In this document: piece after piece, positions 22,362-34,822 of the stretch
Layout: the number at the start of each line of letters is the position of its first letter
How positions within the stretch are numbered: the stretch's first letter is position 1
Notes under the pieces: generated by a model
The model's input: only the letters and a program-made list of their open reading frames with translations
Database searches by the model: none
Told to the model about the DNA's origin: nothing
Source: Silene conica
Taxonomy: Eukaryota; Streptophyta; Magnoliopsida; Caryophyllales; Caryophyllaceae
DNA: 64,000 nucleotides
NCBI GenBank assembly: GCA_029255685.2
Contig: CM055312.2
Coordinates: forward strand, 10,998,649-11,062,648
Direction: 5' to 3'
Program-made: the position numbers and the translations under genes

Positions 22362-22450
22362 CTCCCTCGGTCTCATTCATTTGTTTACCTTTCGTATTCA
22401 TTATGTCGAGTATTTAAATCAGAGTTAAACAAGTTATTAGGACGGAGGAA
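22362..22450. mobile_element. Stowaway-like MITE remnant
   Basis: Starts CTCCCTCGGTCTCATTCATT and ends GACGGAGGAA, matching the CTCCCTCCGTCCC-type Stowaway terminal repeats in inverted orientation about 90 bp apart. It lies in the putative 5'-UTR intron. Confidence 0.55.
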
Positions 22451-22599
22451 GGTGTTATTTTTGGAAATTACAGTTGAATTATATACCGTTTTAGTTCAGA
22501 TCGGTTTGGGGGAAGTAAGCTAATTAATTTAGCTGTTAAGTGTCAAGTATCTGGATTATACACTGTTTTAGCTGGTTTACTATACCTAAATATCGAAGA

Positions 22600-22720
22600 T
22601 TTCTTAGCTTAGTGGTTCAGATGAATGCCATTTAGGCGATAGGTTGTAGGTTCGGAATTTCCCCTTATGTTGTACTGACGTTATGCCTCCTCTCATGCCA
22701 AAACAGTGAAGTAGTATACC
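22600..22720 (+). repeat. tRNA-derived SINE-like fragment
   Basis: A-box-like TTAGCTTAGTGGTTCAG at 22604-22620 and B-box-like GGTTCGGAATTTCC at 22649-22662, with pol III spacing. The 3' end is not defined. Confidence 0.5.
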
Positions 22721-23023
22721 TGATATCGGAATTACGGGGTATAATTCAATGATTGTAATTGGATGATGTCGACTTTCCACACGTCTTTTGCAGAAATGTA
22801 CACTCGTATGTTTTGGGTATCCACCAACGTACATCACAATCATAATATATTTGCGCTTTTCTCGATTTATTTGGCAATATTCTCACGTTTGGGAATGCTT
22901 GATATGGAGTATTTTGGAAATGTGGAGGAAAATGATAGGTTATATACTTGTTTAGATTGAGATATAAATTGTTTCTTAGTGGAATTTGCTGATGGTTTAT
23001 GTTGCGTTTCTTTTACGTGATAT

Positions 23024-26000
23024 ATGAAGGCTGATGTGGAGACTTGTATACGGAAGTCTCAGTGCTGCACAATGAAGTTGGGTTGTGTTTGTCGACGTCC
23101 TGTGTGGGGAATGCGTGGAGTTATGTGGTTGTGGGTATCATGTATAGTGCTTATTTTGGGGGGAAGTGGTGTAATATCCACTTCCAATTACTTGGTTGGG
23201 CTAGGAAGCTATGATATCACAGGACCAGCTGCTGATGTGAATATGATGGGCTATGCTAATACAGAACAAATTGCATCGGGGCTCCATTTTAGGCTGCGAG
23301 CGCGTACTTTTATTGTCGCTGAGCCACAAGGTCATCGAGTAGTTTTTGTGAATCTCGATGCTTGCATGGCTTCACAACTCGTTACAATTAAGGTGCTTGA
23401 ACGGTTGAAGGCGAGGTAAATTTTATCTGAATTATTAATTTTGGCAGATCTATCGAAAAATTGCACCTATCTAAATATGCTTTGGAATATCTGCTGAGTA
23501 GTAAACTATGATCTTCGTGAATTGTTGACCTTTTAGATGCTAGGTTTGCATTGCAATGTTTGTAAGAAAAAAATTAGGAGCATTGTATTGAACTCGTCAA
23601 AATTAACGACTTCAACATTTGTTCATGGATTGGCCAATAGCTCGTTATCGGTTTGCAATTACATATGAAATAGGCGTACACACATTTAATATCCCTTTAA
23701 CAGGAAATGATCCTGTATGCAGGTATGGAAACCTGTACACTGAAAATAATGTTGCTATTAGTGGAATCCATACTCATGCTGGTCCCGGAGGTTATCTGCA
23801 ATATGTTGTATATATCGTCACGTCTCTTGGTTTTGTACGCCAATCATTTGATGCTCTTGTTGATGGCATTGAGCAAAGTATTATATTAGCTCATGGAAAT
23901 TTGAGACCAGGTTCCATTTTTGTGAACAAAGGTGAGTAAAGTTGTCACTTGCATAGGTTTCTTCTTTGCTTTAGCTCTGTGTCTATGCTAGTGCTTGCTG
24001 ATGTTACTGATCAGGCCAGGTTTCCGCCGATTCCAAAATATAATATAACTAGCACTCTACCCCCTCCTCTTCTCTGTACTTGCAATGGGTCACAGTCTGC
24101 CTCTGTTAGTCGCAACAGCTTAGATACTGTTGACATGTGTGACATTATGTTTTCTGGCTTAGCAAAGTATTACATGCCATGAGACAAGGTTAATCACCAC
24201 TTCTTGGGGGACGAAGATGGCTGGGCGGCGTGATATATGTTTTTAGGATTTCGATTGAGTATTAGACTATTAGCTGATCTGTTATTTCTTTTAACGTATT
24301 CATTCACTTGTGAATTGATAAAATTTCTAGGTTTCATCTTTGGAGTAACTGAAAAAACATGATAATTTCATAATTATGGTTATTTCCTTTTTAAGGCTAT
24401 CACAATGAGTCAGATAATTTACTTTTATAATGTTATGACACTACTATTGATGTTTCGCTTACAAGGCTTTATACTGTTTTCTGATGTTAGCAACTTCAAA
24501 TTATTTCAGTGGCCCTAACGAATCGGAAAATCGAAAAAAGCTTAAAAAGTTGTAGGCTTGTAGCAAGCATTTTAAATTTTCTTGCATTTGCTTCCTGTTT
24601 GTGAACGTCTCAGAGTACATCTCAGGACAAAGAGTCCATTTGAACATAAAATTTGTTAGCTTATTTATTATGATGGCAGCGCCCAGGCCACCCACCCCAT
24701 TTTTCTTGATCCGTTTTCTGCTTTTATTATTTTTGTCAGTTGCTTTGTTGAGGTGACATATTTCTGTCTACATTTTCTCACATGCTTTCACGCTACATTG
24801 AACAGGCGAACTTCTTGATGCTAGTATCAGTCGCAGTCCTAGTGCCTACTTAAATAATCCATTTGAAGAACGCAGCAAGTACGAGTATAATGTTGACAAG
24901 GAAATGACTCTTCTAAAGTTTGTAGATGATAAGTGGGGCCCAGTCGGCAGCTTTAACTGGTTTGCTACCCATGGGACTTCCATGAGCCGTACAAATGCTC
25001 TGATAAGTGGGGATAACAAAGGCGCTGCTGCAAGATTTATGGAAGATTGGCATGATGGCAGGAATGGCGGGAATGCTTATTCTGACGAACCTCATACAGA
25101 ATCTACAGAAATAATTCCTAGACGAATTTCTTATATCATCCCGGAATATCATGAAAAGCGTAAGTACAATATTTATCTGAATGTTTCCAGAGAAGTATTT
25201 CCATTGGACCGTCAAGATAATTTTAGATGAACATATACAGCTTGTTTGGATATACTTGTAGGAGCGAGGGGGGTGGGGGGGGGGGGGGGTGGAGAAGGGG
25301 AAATGTGATAGGAAAGTTCTCCCTCCATATATTTCTCATGTTGGAGGGTTTTATTAACGCTTGGAGGGAGGAAAATGGATCCCTCTAAGGTTATTTACTA
25401 ACCAAATGAGGGAAATTGTATCCTTCCCTCTCCCCTTCTTTTCCTCCATCCAAACAAGCTCTTAGGATGTGTTTGGATACAAAAAAAATAGGAGGGAGGA
25501 GAGGGATGGACCGAGGGGGGATGGAGCAAGTGAGTTTCTTCAAAATTTTCCTGTGTTGAACTGTTGAAGGGATTTTAATTTGCGTTGTAGGAAGGGGAAA
25601 TGGAGCAACAATACTCCATCGAGATGAGTTTTGAGTGGCTGTCACTGGCATGGAAGGATGCCGCTTTTTGATTTTCCTCTCTTTTTTTTTAGATTTTCCT
25701 CTTTTTTTCCACCTTTTTATTTTCCTCTGCTTTGTTTTTTCTTTTTCTTTTTTTCTTTCTTGTTCTTGTGTATGTGTTCCATGTGAAATTTTATGCAGTT
25801 CGGTTTGGTTGTGTCCTCACGACCTACATCATAAGTAGTATATCCAATTTTGTCGATCTTTTGTGCCAATAATGTGCTGTTATCAAACTGCAACCACAAG
25901 TTAGCTGTGAAAGAGGAGCTTCAGTTGATTGCCTTGATGTTTCTCTAATGCAGAAAATGAATTGTTGGAGCTTGCTGCGTCTTTCGTGCCTTCTTCCAGG

Positions 26001-29000
26001 AGAGATATTACAAAGTTCTTGAGCATGTCTTCACGGGTCAGAAGTTCTCTTAGGCAGGGTGACAAGCCTAAGTTTGTGGCTGCATTTTGTCAGTCAAACT
26101 GTGGCGATGTTAGTCCCAATGTTCTTGGTGCATTTTGCATTGACACAGGGCTTCCTTGTGACTTCAACCACAGCACATGTGGTGGGAAGAACGAACCTTG
26201 CTATGGACGAGGACCTGGGTATGCCGCACTGTATATCTTTATGATGATATTTTGCAAAATGGCTTTATAAACTTTCTGATGCTCATGCAAACTTTCGAGT
26301 CTTGATTGACATTTTTTCATTATAGTTACCCAGATGAATTTGAAAGCACTCGCATTATAGGGGAGAGGCAGTTCAGGAAGGCTGCGGATCTTTTTAACAC
26401 AGCTTCCGAACAAATAAAGGGGAAAATTGATTCTCGTCATGCTTACGTGGACTTTTCCAATCTTGAAGTCACTATCTCTAAACAAGGAGGTGGCACTGAA
26501 GAAGTGAAGACGTGTCCTGCTGCAATGGGATTTGCTTTTGCTGCAGGTACAACCGATGGACCTGGAGCTTTTGACTTTAAGCAGGGTGATGACCAGGTAT
26601 CGAAAGACTTAGGTTTTGACTTCAAGCAAAAATGACTACTCATTGAATTGGTCGCACTTCTGTTAATTGTGAAGTAGCACTCATTTGATGCAAATCTCGA
26701 CAAAATTTTATTGTGGTTCATCAGGAAATGGCCTCTGCCTCTCCTTTTTCTTGTTATTACACAGGGGTAACCCCGCCATTTGCGGAGTCCATGAGACTTC
26801 TTTGTTGTATTCTAAGTGCAAAAACTTAGTTAATGCTTTCATGACCAGTATATCACTATTTCATGATGCTTGGTGAGTAGGGAAATCCATTCTGGAGACT
26901 GGTTCGTAATGTATTGAAGACGCCAGGCAAAGAGCAGGTTGAATGCCAAAATCCGAAACCTATTCTACTTGATACTGGTGAAATGAAGGTGCCATATGAT
27001 TGGGCGGTGAGTTCTAGTCTTAATGGACTTGTTATTTATGGTATATGAACCTGTATCAGTGGGAAACATGAGTAGACCATTGGGTAAGAAATCCGGCCTT
27101 TTCAGCTTGAGTTAACCACTTAATCACATGCCAGATGATTGCATCGAAGCCATACCCGATAAAGGCGGAACTGAATAACCACTGCCTATAGTTGAATGCA
27201 ATGTGTGAAAATAAATAGAAATAGTTGATTAGATAATGCCTGCAAAACTAAAATCTGAATTTGACTAGCTTGCTTTTACTCAAGATTACAATGTTTAATG
27301 GTGTCGCATCAAAATTCTGATGCTTCACGAGTCATGCCTTTGTGTTCAGCATTATCTTTTCCTTTCTTTACTTGACATAAGTTTATTCTTATGCAGCCTG
27401 CAATACTTCCTGTCCAGATCTTGCGCATTGGGCAATTAGTAATCCTCAGTGTACCTTCAGGTGTGGCTCATCTAGGTTATTTTACATTTTTGCCACTAAG
27501 AAGTAAGAACCCCATGTCTTACTATTTCCGTGGAGCAAAATACTGAATACTCTTAGCTTTAAAAATGATGGATATATCAAAATGGCTAATGTCAGTGGCT
27601 CAGTGCCTGTTATATTGTGAAGTCTTAGCCGGTTGCTGACTGTCAGAGAACCAAGATAATGTTGTCATTAAGGTTTCTTGCTTAATTCTTCTCACTATTC
27701 TCCATTTCCTTCAGAGTTCACAACAATGGCTGGTAGGCGTCTGCGGGATGCTGTGAAGACGGTTCTTACGAGTGCACCTGATGAAGAATTCAATGGAGTT
27801 CATGTTGTCCTAGCAGGCTTGACGAATGCATACTCTCAGTATGTCACCACTCATGAGGAGTATGAGATCCAAAGATATGAGGTCAGTTTGTCAATCCCAG
27901 ATCATATATTCTGATATTGGTGTGATTTTCTTATTAACCTTCACACGAAGTCCAACTCTAATTTATTGTATGTTGTCAAACGTCAACATCTAGTTCTAGC
28001 CATTAACAGCTGTAGTCGATGCAATACAGGCATACAACTTTGAGTTCAATAGTTACGTACAACTTTAGCAATCTACTTTATTGTATGTCACCAATTTACT
28101 AATGCAACTCTGGTTTATGTGTTGCTTATATTACATCCCAATTCCCAAGCATCTGCTGTGATTTCAACACTATTTATATTTATTGTATGGAACTACTGAA
28201 CTCATAGCTGTATGCCTATATTGCATCGACTACTAGGCATTAACATAAACTAATGCCCACCTTTTTTTTATTAGTTTGCTAAGATTGTACTCCATAGTTA
28301 CGCTGGATTTAAGATTGGGGCAAGATTATTTATTTTTTGTTGTTATTGTTTGATGATCTCAAGGGTGCCCTCTGATTTGCTAATGTAAAGATATATGTAA
28401 TCATGCCCAAAGTGGAAATTAAATAGCGAGTCTTTATGAGATGGTCTCACGTGATATAAAACCAAATACGAAGTACATATTTTTATTACTCATTTGATTA
28501 TATGGTTCATTGACCTGTCTCACATGTAGGACTGTCTCGAATATATTTTTTTGAAACGACAATTGGTTGTGCACTATAATTGTTTTTTCGACCCATTTGC
28601 GACCTTGGGACAGCTGCATTTATCAAATGTTTTGGATTGAGGATCTATTTTGGATTTGGTCAAGTGTTCTGATCTGCGTCGTATTTTTCAGGGTGCGTCT
28701 ACTTTGTATGGTCCACACACACTAAGCGCGTACATTCAAGAATTCCAAAAGCTAGCCAAAGGTCTCGTTCAGGGTAGAAGTGTCGATCCTGGCCCACAAC
28801 CCCCAGATCTCCTGGACAAGCAAATTGGCTTTCTTCCTCCTGTCATAATTGACATGGCCCCACTGGGTTCAAACTTTGGAGATTGCTACAGAGATGTCCC
28901 AAATAAAACTACCTTTAAGAAAGCCGATATGGTGACTGTGTCTTTCTGGTCAGCCTGCCCGAGGAACGACCTCATGACCGAAGGCACATTTGCTTTGGTA

Positions 29001-29240
29001 GAGACGCTCCATGGGAAGGACACTTGGGAACCTATGTATGATGATGACGATTTTTGTCTCCGTTTCAAATGGTCGAGACCTAGCAAATTGAGCACTCGAA
29101 GCCAGGCCACAATAGAGTGGAGGATCCCACAAGCTGCACAGCCAGGCGTGTATAGAATACGACATTTTGGTGCTTCAAAGGGGCTTTTTGGGTCAGTCCA
29201 TCACTTTGAGGGTACATCTAGTGCATTTGTGGTAGTATGA
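23024..29240 (+). CDS. NCER: neutral ceramidase, 9 coding exons
   Basis: Hydrolyses the N-acyl bond of ceramide at neutral pH to release a sphingoid base and fatty acid. Coding exons: 23024-23415, 23723-23931, 24806-25159, 25954-26218, 26326-26596, 26881-27006, 27397-27460, 27715-27881, 28692-29240. All junctions are GT-AG and in phase; total 2397 nt, 798 codons. Zinc-site motifs GIHTHAGPGG (residues 145-154) and NWFATHGTSM (about 251-260) are present, as is CGDVSPN with the nucleophilic Ser at about 372. The C-terminus has the Ig-like domain ending HHFEGTSSAFVVV. A hydrophobic segment (MWLWVSCIVLILGG) near residues 34-47 is a signal peptide or anchor. The ATG at 23072 (Met17) gives 782 residues, closer to known plant NCER lengths, and is favoured if the 5' intron ends at 23029. 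No defects seen. Confidence 0.95.
25239..25460. mobile_element. MITE-like inverted-repeat element in ceramidase intron 3
   Basis: AGCTTGTTTGGA at the left and its inverse TCCAAACAAGCT at the right, 222 bp apart. The interior is G-rich on the left half and C-rich on the right half. A related GTGTTTGGATAC-led G-rich sequence follows at 25463-25640. Enolase intron 6 (about 42817-43060) holds a similar TTGTTTGGATAC G-rich stretch. Confidence 0.6.
28013..28232. repeat. inverted repeat (MITE-like) in ceramidase intron 8
   Basis: A left arm of about 41 bp (28013-28053) and a right arm (28192-28232) are inverse copies with few mismatches, sharing TAGTCGATGCAATA and GCATACA. The spacer is AT-rich. 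No clear target duplication. Confidence 0.7.
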
Positions 29241-29523
29241 TGAACTCCTAGTTTGTAGATGTATGTATTTGCCTCGGATCATAATATGTATTCCCTCTGT
29301 TCCAATCATTTATTTGCCTTTTTTATTCTTTGCGAGAGATATTTTAATCAAAAGTAAACAAATGATTGGCGCAGAGGGTAGTAATTAGCAAAATGTCAGA
29401 TGTTTGAAACTTGAGACCGCCTATACTGTTTGAAGTATCTATTTCACTTGCTTCTTGACTAGCTACAATTCTATGTGAAAACAGGAGAACAACCACCTCA
29501 GTCTGTATTAGATTGGTTGTAAT
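29241..29523 (+). other. ceramidase 3' flank
   Basis: Likely 3'-UTR and downstream DNA. Contains the Stowaway-like MITE at 29289-29380 and ends at the Copia target site GTAAT. Confidence 0.6.
29289..29380. mobile_element. short Stowaway-like MITE, TA duplication
   Basis: TA, then TTCCCTCTGTTCCAATCATT, and inversely AATGATTGGCGCAGAGGG, then TA. About 90 bp with long inverted arms, within 50-140 bp of the ceramidase stop codon, so probably in its 3'-UTR. Confidence 0.7.
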
Positions 29524-30273
29524 TGTTGGAAATAGGGGCTTTAATGAGTGTCATTTTCTAACATTTGTCCCACATAGGAGAGTTATAGAAGTTTGCTTGT
29601 GTTTATATATCCTTCTATTACTACACCTATCACTAGTGGGTCAAGGGAGCCTTTTGTAGAGGCTTTGCGAGGTGCTTAATTCAGCTCGCACGCGCGCGCG
29701 TGCCCGAGCCCAAGCCCGGCCCGGATCCGGGATTTGGCAATCGGGATTCGGGATTTGGCAATCGCCTGCGGCGGGCTGTGCCTATCTTTTTGGGCCGCGG
29801 ATTTGTGTTTTGTGTATGTGACGGTTTTGTGTTGTTGAAATAGTCAGTCAAACAGACTGTTAGTGGGTGAGATATTCTCTCCCCACTTCCAGCCTTGACT
29901 ACTGATTTCAAGGGAGACGTTTTTCCTCCTCCTAGGGTTCTGGTTCCCTCCTATAAATACCCTCCTCTGCAAACACAACAATCACACAATTACAATCTGC
30001 TCTCTCATAATCTCTCCTCTACTCTTCTCTCATTTCTGGGTAACTGCTTATATTCGTTCCAAGTCTCACAGTTCCGAGTGGGCGGAACTGCGTGGAGGCT
30101 GTAGAGTTAACCTTGGGAACTACCGGCACCAGCTGATCGCCACCACGGTCGTACCGGAAAAATAGTTTTCAAGGCAGTGGTCTCCTACCACGGCGCTACA
30201 TTTTACGGTTCTGTCTTCTTCTCCTCTCGTTTTTTCGGTCTCTGTTTATTGTTGTTACAGCATTTTACCAACA
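29524..30273 (+). repeat. 5' LTR of the second Copia
   Basis: TATA box TATAAAT at 29952-29958. A GC-rich block at about 29690-29775 (CGCG, GGATCCGG and GGGATTTGG words) differs in repeat structure from the 3' LTR. AAATAGTTTTCAA at 30160-30172 is complementary to the leader just downstream. Confidence 0.95.
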
Positions 30274-30275
30274 AT

Positions 30276-30288
30276 TTGAAAACTATTT
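30276..30288 (+). other. self-complementary segment at the PBS position
   Basis: TTGAAAACTATTT starts two bases after the LTR end, exactly where a PBS belongs, but lacks the leading TGG of tRNA-primed elements. It is a perfect 13-nt complement of 30160-30172 within the same LTR, in the orientation that would let the RNA prime its own minus-strand synthesis. Function is inference. Confidence 0.5.
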
Positions 30289-30298
30289 AGCTGTAACA

Positions 30299-33200
30299 AT
30301 GTCTGTTGTTTCGAAAATCGTACCTGATATGTCAAAACTTGAGGCTTTAGACGGAAACAACTATAAGCGTTGGTCCCAGAAACTGTTAATGTTTTTTGAG
30401 CAATTGGATATTGATTATGTGTTGTTTAGTGACCCCCCTGCTCTAGTCGTTTCTGACCCCCCTGCCGCTAGTAAGGAAATAACTACTGTGTCAGCTGTTA
30501 ATGGTGTTAAGTCAAATGAGGATGTTATTAAGAAATTCGAAAAGGACAACAAAACTGCTAGGTGTCACATTCTTAATAATATGACAAACACCCTGTTCGA
30601 TTTATTTCTTGTGAATAAATCTGCTAAAGTTATTTGGGAGGCTCTAGAGACTAAGTATGGGGCGGATGATGCTGGAAAAAAGAAGTATGTTGTGGGAAAA
30701 TGGTTGGGATTTCATATGGTTGACGGGAAACCCATCATGGAACAAGTTCACATTTATGAAAACCTTTGTGCTGATGTTGTTAATGAGGGCATGAAGCTTG
30801 ATGACCTTTTTGTGGCTAATGTGTTGCTTGAGAAATTCCCCCCCTCCTGGTCTGACTATAGAAACCAACTGAAACACAAAAAGAAAGACCTGTCCCTTAA
30901 AGACCTTATAGGACATATGAGGACCGAGGAGGCTAATCGTCCTAAAGACCTTCCTGCTAGTCAATCTGTGACTATTCCTGATGTTGCTGCTGTCAAAGCT
31001 AATCTGGTTGAGTCTGGTGGTCCGTCTTATGCTGAGAAATATAAGGGTAAGGGTAAGGCTAAGGTTGGTCAGGGTAAGAACCAGGGTCCTGCTAATAAGA
31101 ATGTTCCTGCCAAGAAGAACGGTCCAGTTCCGAAGATTCAAAAAGCTGCTAAGGGTCCCATGCTATGTGTGTGGAAAAGCTGGGCACAAAGCCTACCAAT
31201 GTCCAGAGAAGAAATTTGCTGAAGCCAATGTTGCTGTAACTGATAATGATGTTATTGCTGCTGTGGTTGTGGAAGCTAATCTGGTGGGAAATGCTGCTGA
31301 ATGGGTCTTGGACACTGGAGCTTCGAGACACCTCTGTGCTGATAGGGGGTTATTTGCTGAGTTCGAGGAAGTTGCTGATGGGGAATGCGTCTACATGGGT
31401 AACTCTTCATCTGCTAAGATCACAGGCAAAGGCAAGATCTTTCTCAAACTCACCTCGGGGAAAACACTTGCTCTTAATAATGCTTTATATGTACCCTCAT
31501 TGCGTCGAAACCTTGTCTCTGGGGCCTTATTAAACAAAGCTGGCATGAAACTTGTTTTTGAGGCTGACAAGGTGGTAATGTCGCGTAATGGGGATTTTGT
31601 GGGCAAGGGTTATCTGTCTAGGGGTCTTTTTGTATTGAACACTGATTCAGTTTTTAATAATATTGCTTCTACTTCTGCTTATATCGCTGAGTCTATTGAT
31701 GTTTGGCATGGTAGATTAGGTCATGTGAATGTGGATTATATTAAAAAACTTAGAACAATGAGTTTAATTCCAAGTTTGACGAGTCAAGAATTTTCTAAAT
31801 GTGCTAGCTGTGTTGAGGCTAAGTTTACAAAGAAACCTAGTAAACCTGTGACTACTAGGGCGACGAGTCTTCTTGAGTTAATTCACACCGACCTAGCTGA
31901 CTTCAAAAATGTTGCAAGTAGAGGTGGCAAGAATTATTATATCACGTTTATAGATAACTGTTCAAGATACACTCGTGTATATTTGCTTAAGACCAAAGAT
32001 GAAGCATAACAATCTTTTATAAACTTTAAAAATGAAGTCGAGAACCAACTTGACAGGAAAATTAAAAGAGTAAGGTCCGATCGAGGAGGTGAGTATGGCT
32101 CTAATTTTTTGATCGATTTTTGTGAGAAAAATGGTTTAATTCATGAAAAGAGTCCACCATACTTACCTCAATCGAATGGAGTAGCTGAACGTAAAAATAG
32201 AACTTTAAAAGAGATGATGAATGCTATGCTTTTAAGTTCTGGCCTATCTGACGATATGTGGGGGGAAGCTGTACTTTCTGCTTGTCACATTCTTAACCGT
32301 GTACCTCATAAGAAAATTGATAAGACACCCTACGAGATCTGGAAGGGCTACCCTCCTAACCTGAGCTTCCTTAGGGTTTGGGGTTGTTTGGCTAAGGTGG
32401 GTTTACCTGATTTTAGGAGACCTACCGTTGGACCTAAGACCTATGATTGTGTGTTTATAGGTTATGCTCAAAATAGCTCTGCCTATATATTTATGTCTTT
32501 GAGTGATCGTTCTATATCTGAGGCTAGAGATGCTGAATTTTTTGAGCATGTTTTTCCTTTTCAGAAAACTGTTGTTCCATCCCCTAGTTTATCTGTTGCA
32601 TCTTCTGATTTGTCTTCACATGCTAGTGCTAGCACTTCTATGGATTTTTCTGTTGAACCTAGAAGAAGTAAAAGACCTAGATGCCCAAAAAACTTTGGTG
32701 ATGATTTTGATACATATTGTTTGTCTGAAGTTGGATACACTGTTTGTGCTAGTGATGAGTTTGTTTCAGCTTTTTTAATAGAGGATGATCCCAAAACATA
32801 TAGTGAAGCAATGAGATCCATTGATGCTAATTTTTGGAAAGATGCTATTAAAAGTGAACTTGACTCTATTGTGTCTAATCAGACTTGGGAGTTGACTGAT
32901 TTACCTAAAGGTAATAAACCCATTACGAGTAAATGGATCTTTAAAAAGAAACTGAGACCTGACGGTACAATATAGAGGTTCAAGGCTAGACTTGTGGTTA
33001 GAGGCTTTACACAAAAGAAGGGTATTGATTATTTTGATACTTACTCTCCTGTGACCAAAATTTCGACCATTGGAACTCTTGTCGCCTTAGCTGCTATTCA
33101 TAATCTTGTTATACATCAGATGGATGTTAAGACTGCTTTTTTGAATGGTGAACTAAGGGAAGAGATCTATATGTCTCAACCTGAAGGTTTTGTGATTGAG

Positions 33201-34337
33201 GGTCAAGAGAGTAAAGTGTGTAAATTGAACAAGTCTCTTTTTGGATTGAAACAAGCACCCAAACAGTGGTATGAGAAATTTAACAACACTTTGACAAGTA
33301 ATGGCTATGTGGTTAACAATTCTGATTCATGTGTTTATTCAAAAGTGATGGAATCTGATTGTGTGATTATATGCCTATATGTTGATGACATGTTAATACT
33401 TGGTAATAATTTGGATGTTATAATTAGAACCAAAGAGTTTTTGTCATCACAGTTTGAGATGAAGGACTTAGGAGAGGCTGATGTAATCCTAGGAGTTAAG
33501 GTTATCCGAAACTCTCATGGAATCTGTCTAAGTCAAGCTCATTATGTCGAAAAAGTGTTGAAAAAGTTTAACTGCCTTGATGATGTGCCTGCTAAAACAC
33601 CTTATGATGCTAGTATACAGTTGTCTAAAAACTTGGGTAAGAGTGTATCCCAAGAAGAGTATGCTAAAATCCTAGGTAGTGTGATGTTTTTAATGAACTG
33701 TACTCGACCAGATATTGCATATGCAGTAAGTAGATTGAGTCGTTATACACATAACCCTAGTAGTGAACACTGGACTGCTCTTCGTCGTTTACTAAAGTAC
33801 CTAAAAGGAACAGCTGATCTGTGTTTGCATTATGGTAAATTTCCTACTGTGTTAGAAGGATATTGTGATGCGAACTGGGTTGCAGGTAACGATGAGATTT
33901 GTTCTACTAGTGGTTACGTCTTCACCTTGGGTGGAGGTGCAATATCGTGGAAGTCTTCTAAGCAGACTTGTATTGCACGCTCCACCATGGAATCGGAGTT
34001 CATAGCACTTGAGTTGGCAGGACAAGAGGCTGACTGGTTGAGAAGCCTTTTGGCAGATATACCACTGTAGGGCGGGCGGCTTACACCGGTCTCCCTACTT
34101 TGTGACTCGACATCTGCTATTGGTGTTGCAAAGAATAGTGTCTATAATGCGAAAAAGAGACACATTCGAATAAGGCACGCAACAGTCAAACAACTCCTGG
34201 TTAATGGAGTAATTGCTATAGACTATGTGAAGTCTGAAAGCAATCTAGCTGACCCCTTTACTAAAGGGCTGGCTAGAAGACTAGTTGTTGAAACGTCGAG
34301 GGGAATGGGTCTTAAATCCCTAAGTCAAGTTATTTAG
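30299..34337 (+). pseudogene. Copia gag-pol polyprotein, one frameshift and three in-frame stops
   Basis: Starts at ATG 30299 (MSVVSKIVPDMSKLEALDG). Gag runs in one frame to about 31150, where a one-base shift moves the reading to the next frame just before the knuckle CYVCGKAGHKAYQC. Then come protease WVLDTGASRHLC; integrase HGRLGH, a CASC finger and core (HTDLADF, later PQSNGVAERKN); reverse transcriptase (NQTWELTDLP ... YVDDMLILG); and RNase H ([10 protein letters not shown] ... [12 protein letters not shown]). Premature stops: TAA at 32007-32009 in integrase, TAG at 32973-32975 early in RT, TAG at 34068-34070 in RNase H. The final stop is at 34335-34337. Otherwise all catalytic motifs are preserved, so decay is recent. 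Confidence 0.92.
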
Positions 34338-34822
34338 TGACACTTGACTAGGCTTAAAGTCTTATTCCTATGGCGTTGTATGATTCATAGCCTTTATGGT
34401 GGTGCTTTTGAGACGCACTTGATGAATTATGCACCAGGTTGGACTTATGTCCTTAATGGCTCTTGTGAGAAGTGCTATTGAGAAGCACTTGAGCCACCTA
34501 TGCAGGTATGATGATCACAAGACTATGAGAAGTCCTGTGAACATGTTTGCCAATACCAAGGACAGCGCATTGCTCTAAAAAGAGCGCGTTGCACTTTCGC
34601 GGAACGATCTTAATCTAAAGGTATGATATGTGTTGTGGGGGGTATCGACTGAAGCTCAGCTAGGAATTCAAATCGCAAGATATTCTCTCGCTGTAAGTAA
34701 GTTGTTTCCCCATAGCACTAAAGTGTCAATTCAAATCGAAAGATATTGATACCTAAGTATCCAATCCTTTCCTTTACCCAGAAATTTCTTCTTCCTTCTT
34801 TCGGGCTCCCCTAGTGGGGGAT

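Noticed and set aside
23619-23722. N-terminal extension of ceramidase exon 2
   Set aside because: The in-frame extension upstream of 23723 is intron sequence; the TGCAG acceptor and the phase with exon 1 define the exon start.
31140-31160. Programmed gag-pol frameshift in the second Copia
   Set aside because: The shift falls just before the zinc knuckle and not between gag and protease, so it disrupts Gag itself; mutation is more likely.
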